A stretch of DNA of 64,000 nucleotides from the NCBI GenBank assembly GCA_021153285.1, contig JAGKTT010000011.1:1-64000 (forward strand). Direction: 5' to 3'. The notes beneath the pieces were generated by a model. It was not told the DNA's origin, did no database searches, and saw only the letters and a program-made list of their open reading frames with translations. How positions within the stretch are numbered: position 1 is the first letter of the stretch; every line of letters starts with the position of its first letter. The translations under genes were made by a program, and so were the position numbers. Of the stretch, positions 52,793-59,616 are shown piece by piece. The DNA is from Bacteroidia bacterium. GTDB lineage: Bacteria > Bacteroidota > Bacteroidia > Bacteroidales > UBA932.

Positions 52793-53650
52793 ATGAAGAA
52801 GTTGATCATCATATTATTGGCTTTGATTACAGCTGCCGGATGCTCGTTTCCTGATATGTATGACTATGAGCCTCAGATAGTTGTAGAAGGATGGATCGAG
52901 GATGGTGGTTATCCTGTAGTCATAGTGACAAGTACCGTTCCGGTTACAGGGGATTACAGGTATTGGGATGAAATGCAGGATCATATCATCAGGTGGGCCA
53001 AGGTCACTGTTTCGGACGGAGAAAGAGATGTCGTGCTCACTGGAAAGATGGATAATGATTATTTTCCACCTTATGTGTATACTACGTCCAGACTCAAAGG
53101 AGAATCCGGAAAAACATACACATTGACTGTAGAATATAGTAAAAGGACGGTTACAGCCCGGACCACTATCCCGGAGTCCAAGCCCCTTGAATGGGTGAAG
53201 GTACAGCCTTCCTCAGATGGAGAGTTTTCCATCAGAGCAGGTTTGAGAGACGATCCCGACAGCAAGGATTATTATAAGTTCTTTACTAAAAGAATGCATA
53301 AGGACAGTATCTACACTTCTTCCTTTTTAGGACTCATTGATGATTCCGTTATCAAGGATGAGGTCGCGGAAGTGATAGTCCGAGGAGCATTTTCTCCGGA
53401 ATTCGGTTCTTCGGCATCCAAGATTTATTATTCTTCGGAAGATTGTGTGCTCATAAGATTCTGTACTCTTGATTATGATTCATTCTGCTATTGGGAGGAT
53501 TTTGAGGATATATTGGCTCTTTCGAGAAATCCATTGTTTCCTGTAAGCAAGAAAATCCGTTCGAATGTCAGCAGCGGATACGGATATTGGGCTGGATACG
53601 GATCGACATACTATAAGGTGTCGATTCCGGATTCCTTAGCGGTACATTGA
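52793..53650 (+). CDS. DUF4249 lipoprotein, partner of the TonB receptor
   Basis: A 285-residue predicted lipoprotein (MKKLIIILLALITAAGC, Cys17). PQIVVEGWIEDGGYPVVIVTSTVPV near the N-terminus, then RWAKVTVSDGERDVVLTGK and YTLTVEYSKRTVTARTTIP, are the DUF4249 beta-sandwich pattern. The end VSSGYGYWAGYGSTYYKV is a late family motif. DUF4249 proteins are coupled to TonB receptors in Bacteroidota, and a surface-binding role is presumed. It starts two bases after the receptor stop. tnaA follows with its own promoter. Confidence 0.85.
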   Translation: MKKLIIILLALITAAGCSFPDMYDYEPQIVVEGWIEDGGYPVVIVTSTVPVTGDYRYWDEMQDHIIRWAKVTVSDGERDVVLTGKMDNDYFPPYVYTTSRLKGESGKTYTLTVEYSKRTVTARTTIPESKPLEWVKVQPSSDGEFSIRAGLRDDPDSKDYYKFFTKRMHKDSIYTSSFLGLIDDSVIKDEVAEVIVRGAFSPEFGSSASKIYYSSEDCVLIRFCTLDYDSFCYWEDFEDILALSRNPLFPVSKKIRSNVSSGYGYWAGYGSTYYKVSIPDSLAVH

Positions 53651-53701
53651 GCAATGATTTCATTACTTTAAGAATAATTATATTTATTGATTAAAAATCA
53701 T

Positions 53702-53709
53702 TACCTTTG
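53702..53709 (+). promoter_or_regulatory. -7 element of tnaA
   Basis: TACCTTTG, a perfect TAnnTTTG, 53 bases before the start. No -33 at ordinary distance, which is compatible with activator-dependent expression. The leader shows no obvious Trp-rich leader peptide. Confidence 0.5.
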
Positions 53710-53762
53710 AAGGCTATATAAAAGAAAAATCATAATAATAACCTTATAAAATACTAATGATT

Positions 53763-55136
53763 ATGGAATTACCTTTTGCAGAATCGTACAAGATCAAGAT
53801 GGTGGAACCTCTTCGCAAGAGTACTCGCGAGGAGCGTGAACAGTGGATCAAGGAGGCTGACTACAACCTCTTCCAGCTTAAGTCAGATCAGGTATATATC
53901 GACTGTCTCACAGACTCAGGTACAGGCGCGATGAGCGACCGTCAGTGGGCTGCTATGATGATGGGTGACGAGAGCTATGCAGGTTCTTCATCTTTCTTCC
54001 AGCTTAAGGAGACTATCACAAAGATCACAGGTTTTGAGTATGTAATCCCTACTCACCAGGGTCGTGCTGCTGAGAACGTTCTTTTCAGCCACCTTGTGAC
54101 AGCGGGTGCCATCGTTCCTGGTAACTCACACTTCGACACAACAAAGGGTCACATCGAGAGCCGCAAGGCTTTCGCTGTAGACTGCACAGTGGATGAGGCA
54201 AAGGACACTCAGCTTGAGGTTCCTTTCAAGGGTAATGTGGATCCTAAGAAGCTCGAGGCTGTTCTCGCTGAGAAGGCAGAGCTCGTTCCTTTCATCATCG
54301 TTACAGTTACAAACAACACTGCAGGTGGTCAGCCTGTATCAATGCAGAACCTCCGCGAGGTACGTGCAATCGCTGACAAGTACGGCAAGCGCGTGATCTT
54401 CGACTCTGCACGTTTCGTTGAGAACGCTTACTTCATTCGTACCCGTGAGGAAGGATACGGTGACAAGACCATCAAGGAGATCTGCAAGGAGATGTTCTCA
54501 CTTGCTGACGGTATGACAATGTCGTCAAAGAAGGACGGTCTCGTGAATATGGGTGGTTTCATCGCTACACGTCACGAGGATTGGTATGAGGGAGCAAAGA
54601 GATTCTGTATCCCATTCGAGGGCTTCCTTACTTACGGTGGTATGAACGGCCGTGATATGGCTGCTCTTGCTGTAGGTCTTGATGAGAACACCGAACTCGA
54701 GACTATCGAGACACGTATCAAGCAGGTTCAGTACCTCGCAGCTAAGCTTGATGAGTACGGAATTCCTTACCAGCGTCCTGTAGGTGGTCACGCTCTCTTC
54801 GTTGATGCTGACCGCGTTCTCGACCAGATCCCTAAGGAAGAGTTCCCTGCACAGACTCTCGCTATCGAGCTTTATATCGAGGCTGGTGTACGTGGCTGCG
54901 AGATCGGATATATCCTTGCTGACCGTGATCCTGTGACTCGTGAGAACCGTTTCGGAGGTCTTGACCTTCTCCGTCTCTGCATCGCACGTCGTGTTTATAC
55001 AAACAATCATATGGATGTGATTGCAGCAGCTCTCAAGAATGTATATGACCGTCGTCACGAGATTACCCGTGGTGTCAAGATCGTATGGGAGACTGAACTT
55101 ATGCGCCACTTCACAGTGAAATTGGAGAGACTCTAA
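53763..55136 (+). CDS. tnaA: Tryptophanase
   Basis: PLP enzyme that splits tryptophan to indole, pyruvate and ammonia. The 457-residue protein carries FIDLL-type LTDSGTGAMSD, PTHQGR and the PLP Lys in MSSKKDGLVNMGG (about residue 257). It can be told from tyrosine phenol-lyase by three positions. HFDTTKGH has Asp where TPL has Thr124. VRGCEIGY has no Arg at the TPL Arg381 position. RHFTVKL has the His found in tryptophanases where TPL has Phe. All three speak for tryptophanase. The ATG at 53763 (MELPFAESYKIKM) is preferred to one two codons earlier. Codons are biased to CGT/GAG/CTC types, as in highly expressed genes. A strong terminator follows. Confidence 0.95.
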   Translation: MELPFAESYKIKMVEPLRKSTREEREQWIKEADYNLFQLKSDQVYIDCLTDSGTGAMSDRQWAAMMMGDESYAGSSSFFQLKETITKITGFEYVIPTHQGRAAENVLFSHLVTAGAIVPGNSHFDTTKGHIESRKAFAVDCTVDEAKDTQLEVPFKGNVDPKKLEAVLAEKAELVPFIIVTVTNNTAGGQPVSMQNLREVRAIADKYGKRVIFDSARFVENAYFIRTREEGYGDKTIKEICKEMFSLADGMTMSSKKDGLVNMGGFIATRHEDWYEGAKRFCIPFEGFLTYGGMNGRDMAALAVGLDENTELETIETRIKQVQYLAAKLDEYGIPYQRPVGGHALFVDADRVLDQIPKEEFPAQTLAIELYIEAGVRGCEIGYILADRDPVTRENRFGGLDLLRLCIARRVYTNNHMDVIAAALKNVYDRRHEITRGVKIVWETELMRHFTVKLERL

Positions 55137-55175
55137 TTGATATATTGTACTCCGACTTAGTCGGGAATTTAAGAT

Positions 55176-55213
55176 AAAAGCTGTAAGGCAGACCTGCCTT
55201 ACAGCTTTTTTTT
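55176..55213 (+). terminator. Intrinsic terminator of tnaA
   Basis: A 16-bp perfect stem (55176-55191 with 55194-55209, core GCTGTAAGGCAG / CTGCCTTACAGC) followed by T residues to 55213. It is the strongest terminator of the window. Confidence 0.92.
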
Positions 55214-55269
55214 GAACATCTGCACAAAATCTTGATAATTCAGAAAATCCATTTGCGGATTTATATATC

Positions 55270-55277
55270 TATTTTTG
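55270..55277 (+). promoter_or_regulatory. -7 element of the esterase gene
   Basis: TATTTTTG, 31 bases before the start. A TTTG is 14 bases upstream, too close for the normal -33. Confidence 0.45.
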
Positions 55278-55307
55278 TGAACTACAAACACTAAAACCAC
55301 TTTTAAT

Positions 55308-56438
55308 ATGAAAAGATTCATTACAATTCTGGCCTTTGCCTTTATGGTATTGGCCCTCAATGCGCAGGAACTTGCCAATTTCCGTCGCGTTTCTGTTGTG
55401 TCTCCTGAAGTTAAGAATGACACTGTTACATTTCGTCTCAGGGCGGAATATGCTACAGATGTAAAGCTTTACGGCTCTTGGATGCCTAGTTATTTTGACA
55501 CAGCTCAGCTCAGAAGAGGTGAAAATTACATTTGGGAAATCAGCATACCTGCACCAGCCCCTGAAATCTATACTTATCACTTCATCGTTGACGGAGTGGC
55601 TATGAGCGATCCCGTGAACACACTTGTTCAGCGTGACGGAACACGCTATCTCAGTATGCTCCTCATAGATGGAGAGCGTTCGCAAAACTATCGCGAGGCA
55701 AACAAGAGAGGTTCTGTTTCATACGTATGGTATGACAGTGAACTCCTCGGTCTTAACAGAAGAATGACAGTTTATACTCCTTACGGTTACGAGACTTCTA
55801 AGAAGACCAAGTATCCTGTCCTTTATCTGCTTCACGGCGGTGGCGGTGACGAGGAGGCCTGGACTTCAATGGGACGTACTGCCCAGATTCTTGACAACCT
55901 TATCGAGAAGGGTCTTGCAGAGCCAATGATCGTGGTAATGCCTAACGGTAATCCAGGACAGCAGGCTGCAGTTACTCTCAATCTCCCAGTGAGTGATGTC
56001 AATTATCGTGATCCAGCTAATGCAAACGCTTATGTAAAGAGTCTCGTTACCGAGATCATACCTTTCGTAGAGAAGAATTACCGTGCAATACCTAAGAAGT
56101 CAGCACGAGCTATTGCTGGTCTTTCAATGGGTGGCGGACATACTACAGCTGCTACAATGCTCTTCCCGGGAGTATTCGACTATATCTGCCCAATGAGCTG
56201 TGGTATGCGTGACGGTGAGAATGTGGATGCTCAGATGCAGGCTATCAAGAATGCCGGCTACAAGCTCTACTGGATCGGCTGCGGTACAGAAGACTTCGCT
56301 TGGCCAGGTACAGAGACAATGGTCGAGATTCTCAAGAGGAACGATATGGAGTACACTCTCTTTGCAAGTGACGGTGGTCACGTATGGTACAACTGGAGAT
56401 ATTATCTCAACACATTCGCACAGCTTCTTTTTAAATAA
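55308..56438 (+). CDS. Secreted esterase, CE1/feruloyl-esterase-like with N-terminal CBM48-type domain
   Basis: A 376-residue protein with a signal peptide (cut near LALNAQ). Residues about 25-105 form an E-set/CBM48-type domain (RRVSVVSPEVKNDTVTFRLRAEYATDVKLYG). From about 130 follows an alpha/beta hydrolase of the esterase-D/feruloyl type: YPVLYLLHGGGGDEEAW (oxyanion region), AGLSMGG (nucleophile Ser), GCGTEDF (Asp region) and GGHVWYNWRYYL (catalytic His). It probably removes acyl groups from plant polysaccharides or oligosaccharides. Monocistronic. Confidence 0.88.
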   Translation: MKRFITILAFAFMVLALNAQELANFRRVSVVSPEVKNDTVTFRLRAEYATDVKLYGSWMPSYFDTAQLRRGENYIWEISIPAPAPEIYTYHFIVDGVAMSDPVNTLVQRDGTRYLSMLLIDGERSQNYREANKRGSVSYVWYDSELLGLNRRMTVYTPYGYETSKKTKYPVLYLLHGGGGDEEAWTSMGRTAQILDNLIEKGLAEPMIVVMPNGNPGQQAAVTLNLPVSDVNYRDPANANAYVKSLVTEIIPFVEKNYRAIPKKSARAIAGLSMGGGHTTAATMLFPGVFDYICPMSCGMRDGENVDAQMQAIKNAGYKLYWIGCGTEDFAWPGTETMVEILKRNDMEYTLFASDGGHVWYNWRYYLNTFAQLLFK

Positions 56439-56476
56439 CAGTATCGCTTAAGTGATTCTTTACCAGTGAATTATAT

Positions 56477-56512
56477 AATATGCCTGCTGTAAAGCAATAC
56501 AGCAGGCATATT
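56477..56512. terminator. Hairpin between convergent esterase and MATE genes
   Basis: A 14-bp perfect stem (AATATGCCTGCTGT / ACAGCAGGCATATT) with an 8-base loop. No T run, so it may act as bidirectional termination or mRNA 3' protection. Confidence 0.6.
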
Positions 56513-56561
56513 GTGTAATGGGTTGATTCCCAATTGGTTGTGCGATATCTTTGCGGTATGG

Positions 56562-57905
56562 TTATTTACTGCCCACAAAACTTTTGCCGACCCATTTGAA
56601 GCTGTTCCAGCGCTGGAGGAAAATGAATCCGCGGATATTCTCGTCAAGGGCGAATATGGCCCACATTGCGATGAGTCCCCAGCCGAATGTAATTCCGAGA
56701 ATGTAGCTTCCTACTACCTGTACTCCCCACATCACTATGATTCCGATTATGACAGGGAAATAGATGTCCCCAGCACTTCTGAGAGAGTTTACACCGAAGA
56801 AATTGAGCGCGCGACCATTTTCCAGCAGGATCTCGATCCAGAGGATTGCCGCTCCGGTGGATATGATCCAAGGGTCTGAGGTCAGCATTCCCAGAATGTG
56901 CTTTCCGAAGATAGCGGTAATCAAGGCCAATGTCACCGAGGTAGTCGTTCCCAGCCTCATTATCCTTTTTCCGATGGTGTAGGCCGCATTGATCTTCTTG
57001 CTTCCTACCAGATGACCGATCAGGATCGCTCCTCCCTGGGCGATAGCCAGAGCGAATATATAGGTGAACATCACGATATTGACCACATAGCTTCTGGTGG
57101 CCAGAGCCTGGTTGCTGATCATATTGATGAAATATGATATCACCACCTGTGATAGGGCGTATGAGAAATGCTCCCCGGCCGACGGAATGCCGATTTTCAG
57201 GAGATTCTTCAGCTCGATCCAAGGAAATGGGGTGAAAAGTTCCTTCGGAAATGAAGGAATATGCTTCTTGAAGAGCACCACCAGAAGAATCACCACAGAA
57301 ACGAAACGGCATATGGATGTGGAAATTGCAGCGCCTTCGACTCCGAGTGCCGTCATACCGAATTTACCGAAAATGAGAGTGTAATTGCCCAGGATGTTCA
57401 ATATATTGACCACAATCGCCACATACATCGGATATTTGGCCTTGTCCGCACTTCGAAGTGATGCCGAAAGTGATAGCGAAATGGCCTGCAGGAATGCGAA
57501 TCCTCCCACAATCCTCATATAGGGGAATCCCTCCGACATAAGGTCCGGCCTGAGTCCCATCATCAGCAGCATATCGTCAGCAAACAAACTCAGGCATAGA
57601 CTTATGGTCAGTCCCGCAATCAGGTTGAACAGCAATGATATTCCCACTACCTGCACCACCTTGTCCCTTCTTCCTGCTCCGATGTACTGAGAACAAAGGA
57701 TGGAAGTTCCCAGGGAAATCACCTCAAAGAGAAGGAAGACCAGATTCATAAGCTGGTTCACCACTCCCACAGCCGCGACACTGTTGTCCGAATAGCGGCT
57801 GAGCATAAAGGTGTCGACAGCACCCAGCATCATCACGAGCAGGGTCTCGACGAAAATCGGGCCGGCCAATGATGCCAGCTGACGGCTTAGACTACCGAAA
57901 CGCAT
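56562..57905 (-). CDS. MATE-family efflux transporter
   Basis: A 447-residue inner-membrane exporter with 12 predicted segments in two six-helix halves. It begins LASLAGPIFVETLLVMMLGAVDTFMLSRYSDNSVAAVGVVNQL, the MatE signature, and repeats it near the middle (LKNLLKIGIPSAGEHFSYALSQVVISYFIN). It likely exports cationic drugs or dyes with Na+ or H+. The -7 element is 31 bases upstream. It is separated from the mrp gene by a hairpin-rich 528-base spacer. Confidence 0.93.
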   Translation of the reverse strand: MRFGSLSRQLASLAGPIFVETLLVMMLGAVDTFMLSRYSDNSVAAVGVVNQLMNLVFLLFEVISLGTSILCSQYIGAGRRDKVVQVVGISLLFNLIAGLTISLCLSLFADDMLLMMGLRPDLMSEGFPYMRIVGGFAFLQAISLSLSASLRSADKAKYPMYVAIVVNILNILGNYTLIFGKFGMTALGVEGAAISTSICRFVSVVILLVVLFKKHIPSFPKELFTPFPWIELKNLLKIGIPSAGEHFSYALSQVVISYFINMISNQALATRSYVVNIVMFTYIFALAIAQGGAILIGHLVGSKKINAAYTIGKRIMRLGTTTSVTLALITAIFGKHILGMLTSDPWIISTGAAILWIEILLENGRALNFFGVNSLRSAGDIYFPVIIGIIVMWGVQVVGSYILGITFGWGLIAMWAIFALDENIRGFIFLQRWNSFKWVGKSFVGSK

Positions 57906-57935
57906 ACTACACTACGAAGTTTTTCAAAACGGCCG

Positions 57936-57943
57936 CAAAGATA
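57936..57943 (-). promoter_or_regulatory. -7 element of the MATE gene
   Basis: TATCTTTG on the minus strand matches TAnnTTTG. No -33 at the usual spacing. Confidence 0.5.
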
Positions 57944-58039
57944 GTTAAAATCAAAATATTGACTAAGGTTTGTTTTATTGAACATTGACCATCTCAAAGT
58001 GAGAAAAAGACATAAGCAGCCCACTGGTAGTATCATAAT

Positions 58040-58081
58040 AGGTCGAAAGCACGAAATCAGCCATTTCTGTGCTTTCGACCT
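58040..58081. repeat. Tandem palindrome A
   Basis: A 13-bp perfect stem (AGGTCGAAAGCAC / GTGCTTTCGACCT), then a one-base bulge, a further 5-bp stem (GAAAT / ATTTC) and a 5-base loop. It is related in sequence to palindrome B 12 bases further on. Confidence 0.85.
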
Positions 58082-58093
58082 TGATTTTAGCCC

Positions 58094-58129
58094 TCCAAAG
58101 CACGGAATCGGGCATTTTCGTGCTTTGGA
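58094..58129. repeat. Tandem palindrome B
   Basis: An 11-bp perfect stem (TCCAAAGCACG / CGTGCTTTGGA) with a 14-base loop. Aligned with palindrome A, the base pair before AAAGCAC has changed from G-C to C-G on both arms, a compensatory change that preserves pairing. The central RAATCRGSCATTT is shared. Confidence 0.85.
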
Positions 58130-58315
58130 AATTCTATAGGGAGCATCGCTGCCGAAATGTACGGGATCCGGCAGCTCAAAGCAGACGCCAATCTCTGAAA
58201 ATCTATATATGTCAGTCTCGGTGTGGGTACATTATTTCTTAAATCCACCAAAATACATTCCAGCCAGTTCAAACTGAAGTGACAGGGATCTTGTGCAGTC
58301 TTCTTTCTGCAGGCG

Positions 58316-58364
58316 CCATCAAGAGTATGCAAGCCTTCAGGTTGAGCTTGCACACTCTTGATGG
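58316..58364. repeat. Long hairpin C downstream of mrp
   Basis: An 18-bp stem with one mismatch: CCATCAAGAGT / ACTCTTGATGG, then TGCAAGC / GCTTGCA, with an 11-base loop. Not similar to A or B. The stretch 58130-58315 between shows no gene or repeat that I can support; a minus-strand frame of 88 codons (58087-58353) crosses both hairpin types and has no family likeness. Confidence 0.75.
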
Positions 58365-58365
58365 A

Positions 58366-58393
58366 GTGGCCGGCTATCGTATTTGCCGGCCAC
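58366..58393. terminator. GC-rich hairpin D, possible mrp terminator
   Basis: A 9-bp perfect stem (GTGGCCGGC / GCCGGCCAC) with a 10-base interior starting 41 bases beyond the mrp stop. No T run on either side. It adjoins hairpin C directly. Confidence 0.5.
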
Positions 58394-58433
58394 GGTGCCT
58401 CATCACACGAATATCGGTTGCATACCGCTCGGA

Positions 58434-59498
58434 CTAGTTTCTGTTCAATATCTCTGCAAGTTTCTCTGCGAGACTGATGAAGGCGAGTCCGTCCGGACGG
58501 GTGCTGAGTGCTGCCGGCTCTCCATTGTCACCACCTTCGCGGATGCTCTGGACTATAGGAATCTGGCCCAGGAGAGGAATTCCGTATTTGTCTGCCATAC
58601 GCTGTCCGCCACCCTGTCCGAAGATGTAGTATTTTTCATCCGGATGCTCAGCTGGAGTGAACCAGGCCATATTCTCCACAAGACCGAAGATAGGCTTGTT
58701 GACGCTTTCGTTGCGGAACATATTGACTCCCTTCTCAACATCTGCAAGAGCCACATCCTGAGGGGTGCTGACAATGACGGCTCCTTCCATCGGGATGTCG
58801 TGCACAAGACTGATGTGGATGTCACCTGTTCCCGGAGGCATATCGATCAGAAGGAAGTCAAGCTCGCCCCAGCGCACCTGAAGAATCATCTGCTTCAATG
58901 CATTGCAAGCCATAGGGCCTCTCCAGATAAGTGCTTGCTCAGGTTTTGCGAAATATCCGATCGACATCCATTTCACCCCGTATTTTTCCAATGGCATAAT
59001 CACTTCCTGTTCTCCGTTCACGATGGCGTCCGGCATCTCTGCCTCAGTGGCTGTCATCTTAGGAACTGACGGACCGTAGACATCTGCATCAGCGAGTCCG
59101 ACCTTGTAGCCGAGTCGTGCAAGTGCTGTGGCAAGATTGACCGAAACAGTGGATTTGCCTACTCCTCCCTTTCCGGAAGCGATTCCGATGATGTGCTTTA
59201 CATTCGCAAGTTCCTCGAAACCAAGGTCCAGTCCCGGCTTCTTCTTAGGTGCCTCTTCCTTAATGATGGTCTTTACCTCTACCTTTGTGCCAGCGGGAGC
59301 GTTTCTGATGATCGCCGCCTTTGCGCTTCCGATAAGATATTCAGCAAGCGGATCACGATGCTTGGCAAAGGCCAATGTCACGGTAATGCTGCCATCACCG
59401 GCTTCTATCTTCTCCACCATTCCCAGCTCCACTATATTCTTGTCTCCCTTTGCAGGATGCTCCACTTCAAAGAGCCATTGTTTAATCTGATTTTCCAT
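58434..59498 (-). CDS. Mrp/NBP35-type P-loop ATPase, iron-sulfur cluster carrier family
   Basis: A 354-residue protein with an N-terminal MIP18/DUF59 domain (about residues 1-80, VTLAFAKHRDPLAEYLIGSAKAAI) and a P-loop ATPase: GKGGVGKST (deviant Walker A, near 108-116), ADADVYGPSVP, and LLIDMPPGTGD. It likely carries Fe-S clusters to target proteins. The CPxC pair that most Mrp proteins use to hold the cluster at ENM-xx-F is absent here (ENMAWFTPAEHPDEKYYIFG); as I recall this is common in Bacteroidota. A palindromic repeat separates it from the upstream peptidase relic. Confidence 0.9.
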   Translation of the reverse strand: MENQIKQWLFEVEHPAKGDKNIVELGMVEKIEAGDGSITVTLAFAKHRDPLAEYLIGSAKAAIIRNAPAGTKVEVKTIIKEEAPKKKPGLDLGFEELANVKHIIGIASGKGGVGKSTVSVNLATALARLGYKVGLADADVYGPSVPKMTATEAEMPDAIVNGEQEVIMPLEKYGVKWMSIGYFAKPEQALIWRGPMACNALKQMILQVRWGELDFLLIDMPPGTGDIHISLVHDIPMEGAVIVSTPQDVALADVEKGVNMFRNESVNKPIFGLVENMAWFTPAEHPDEKYYIFGQGGGQRMADKYGIPLLGQIPIVQSIREGGDNGEPAALSTRPDGLAFISLAEKLAEILNRN

Positions 59499-59513
59499 TT
59501 TGTATAAAGATTA

Positions 59514-59614
59514 GTAAATATTGGCAATGATGTGGAAGCGACATACCACCCCCGGCTAGGGGGTGCCTCCCGATAGGGAGGCGGGGGTCGCTGGAACATC
59601 GTGCCAATATTTAC
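59514..59614. repeat. 101-base compound palindromic element between mrp and S46 relic
   Basis: Outer arms GTAAATATTGGCA (59514-59526) and TGCCAATATTTAC (59602-59614) are perfect inverted repeats of 13 bases. The pairing continues imperfectly through GATGT...AGCGAC on both sides. The core contains two adjacent hairpins, CACCCCC GGCTA GGGGGTG (59547-59565) and GCCTCCC GATA GGGAGGC (59565-59582). Its size and shape suggest a REP-like unit or miniature element without genes. Confidence 0.8.
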
Positions 59615-59616
59615 GA

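Noticed and set aside
58087..58353. 88-codon minus-strand frame in the hairpin-rich spacer
   Set aside because: It crosses palindrome B and most of hairpin C and has no family likeness; better explained as a shadow of structured DNA.
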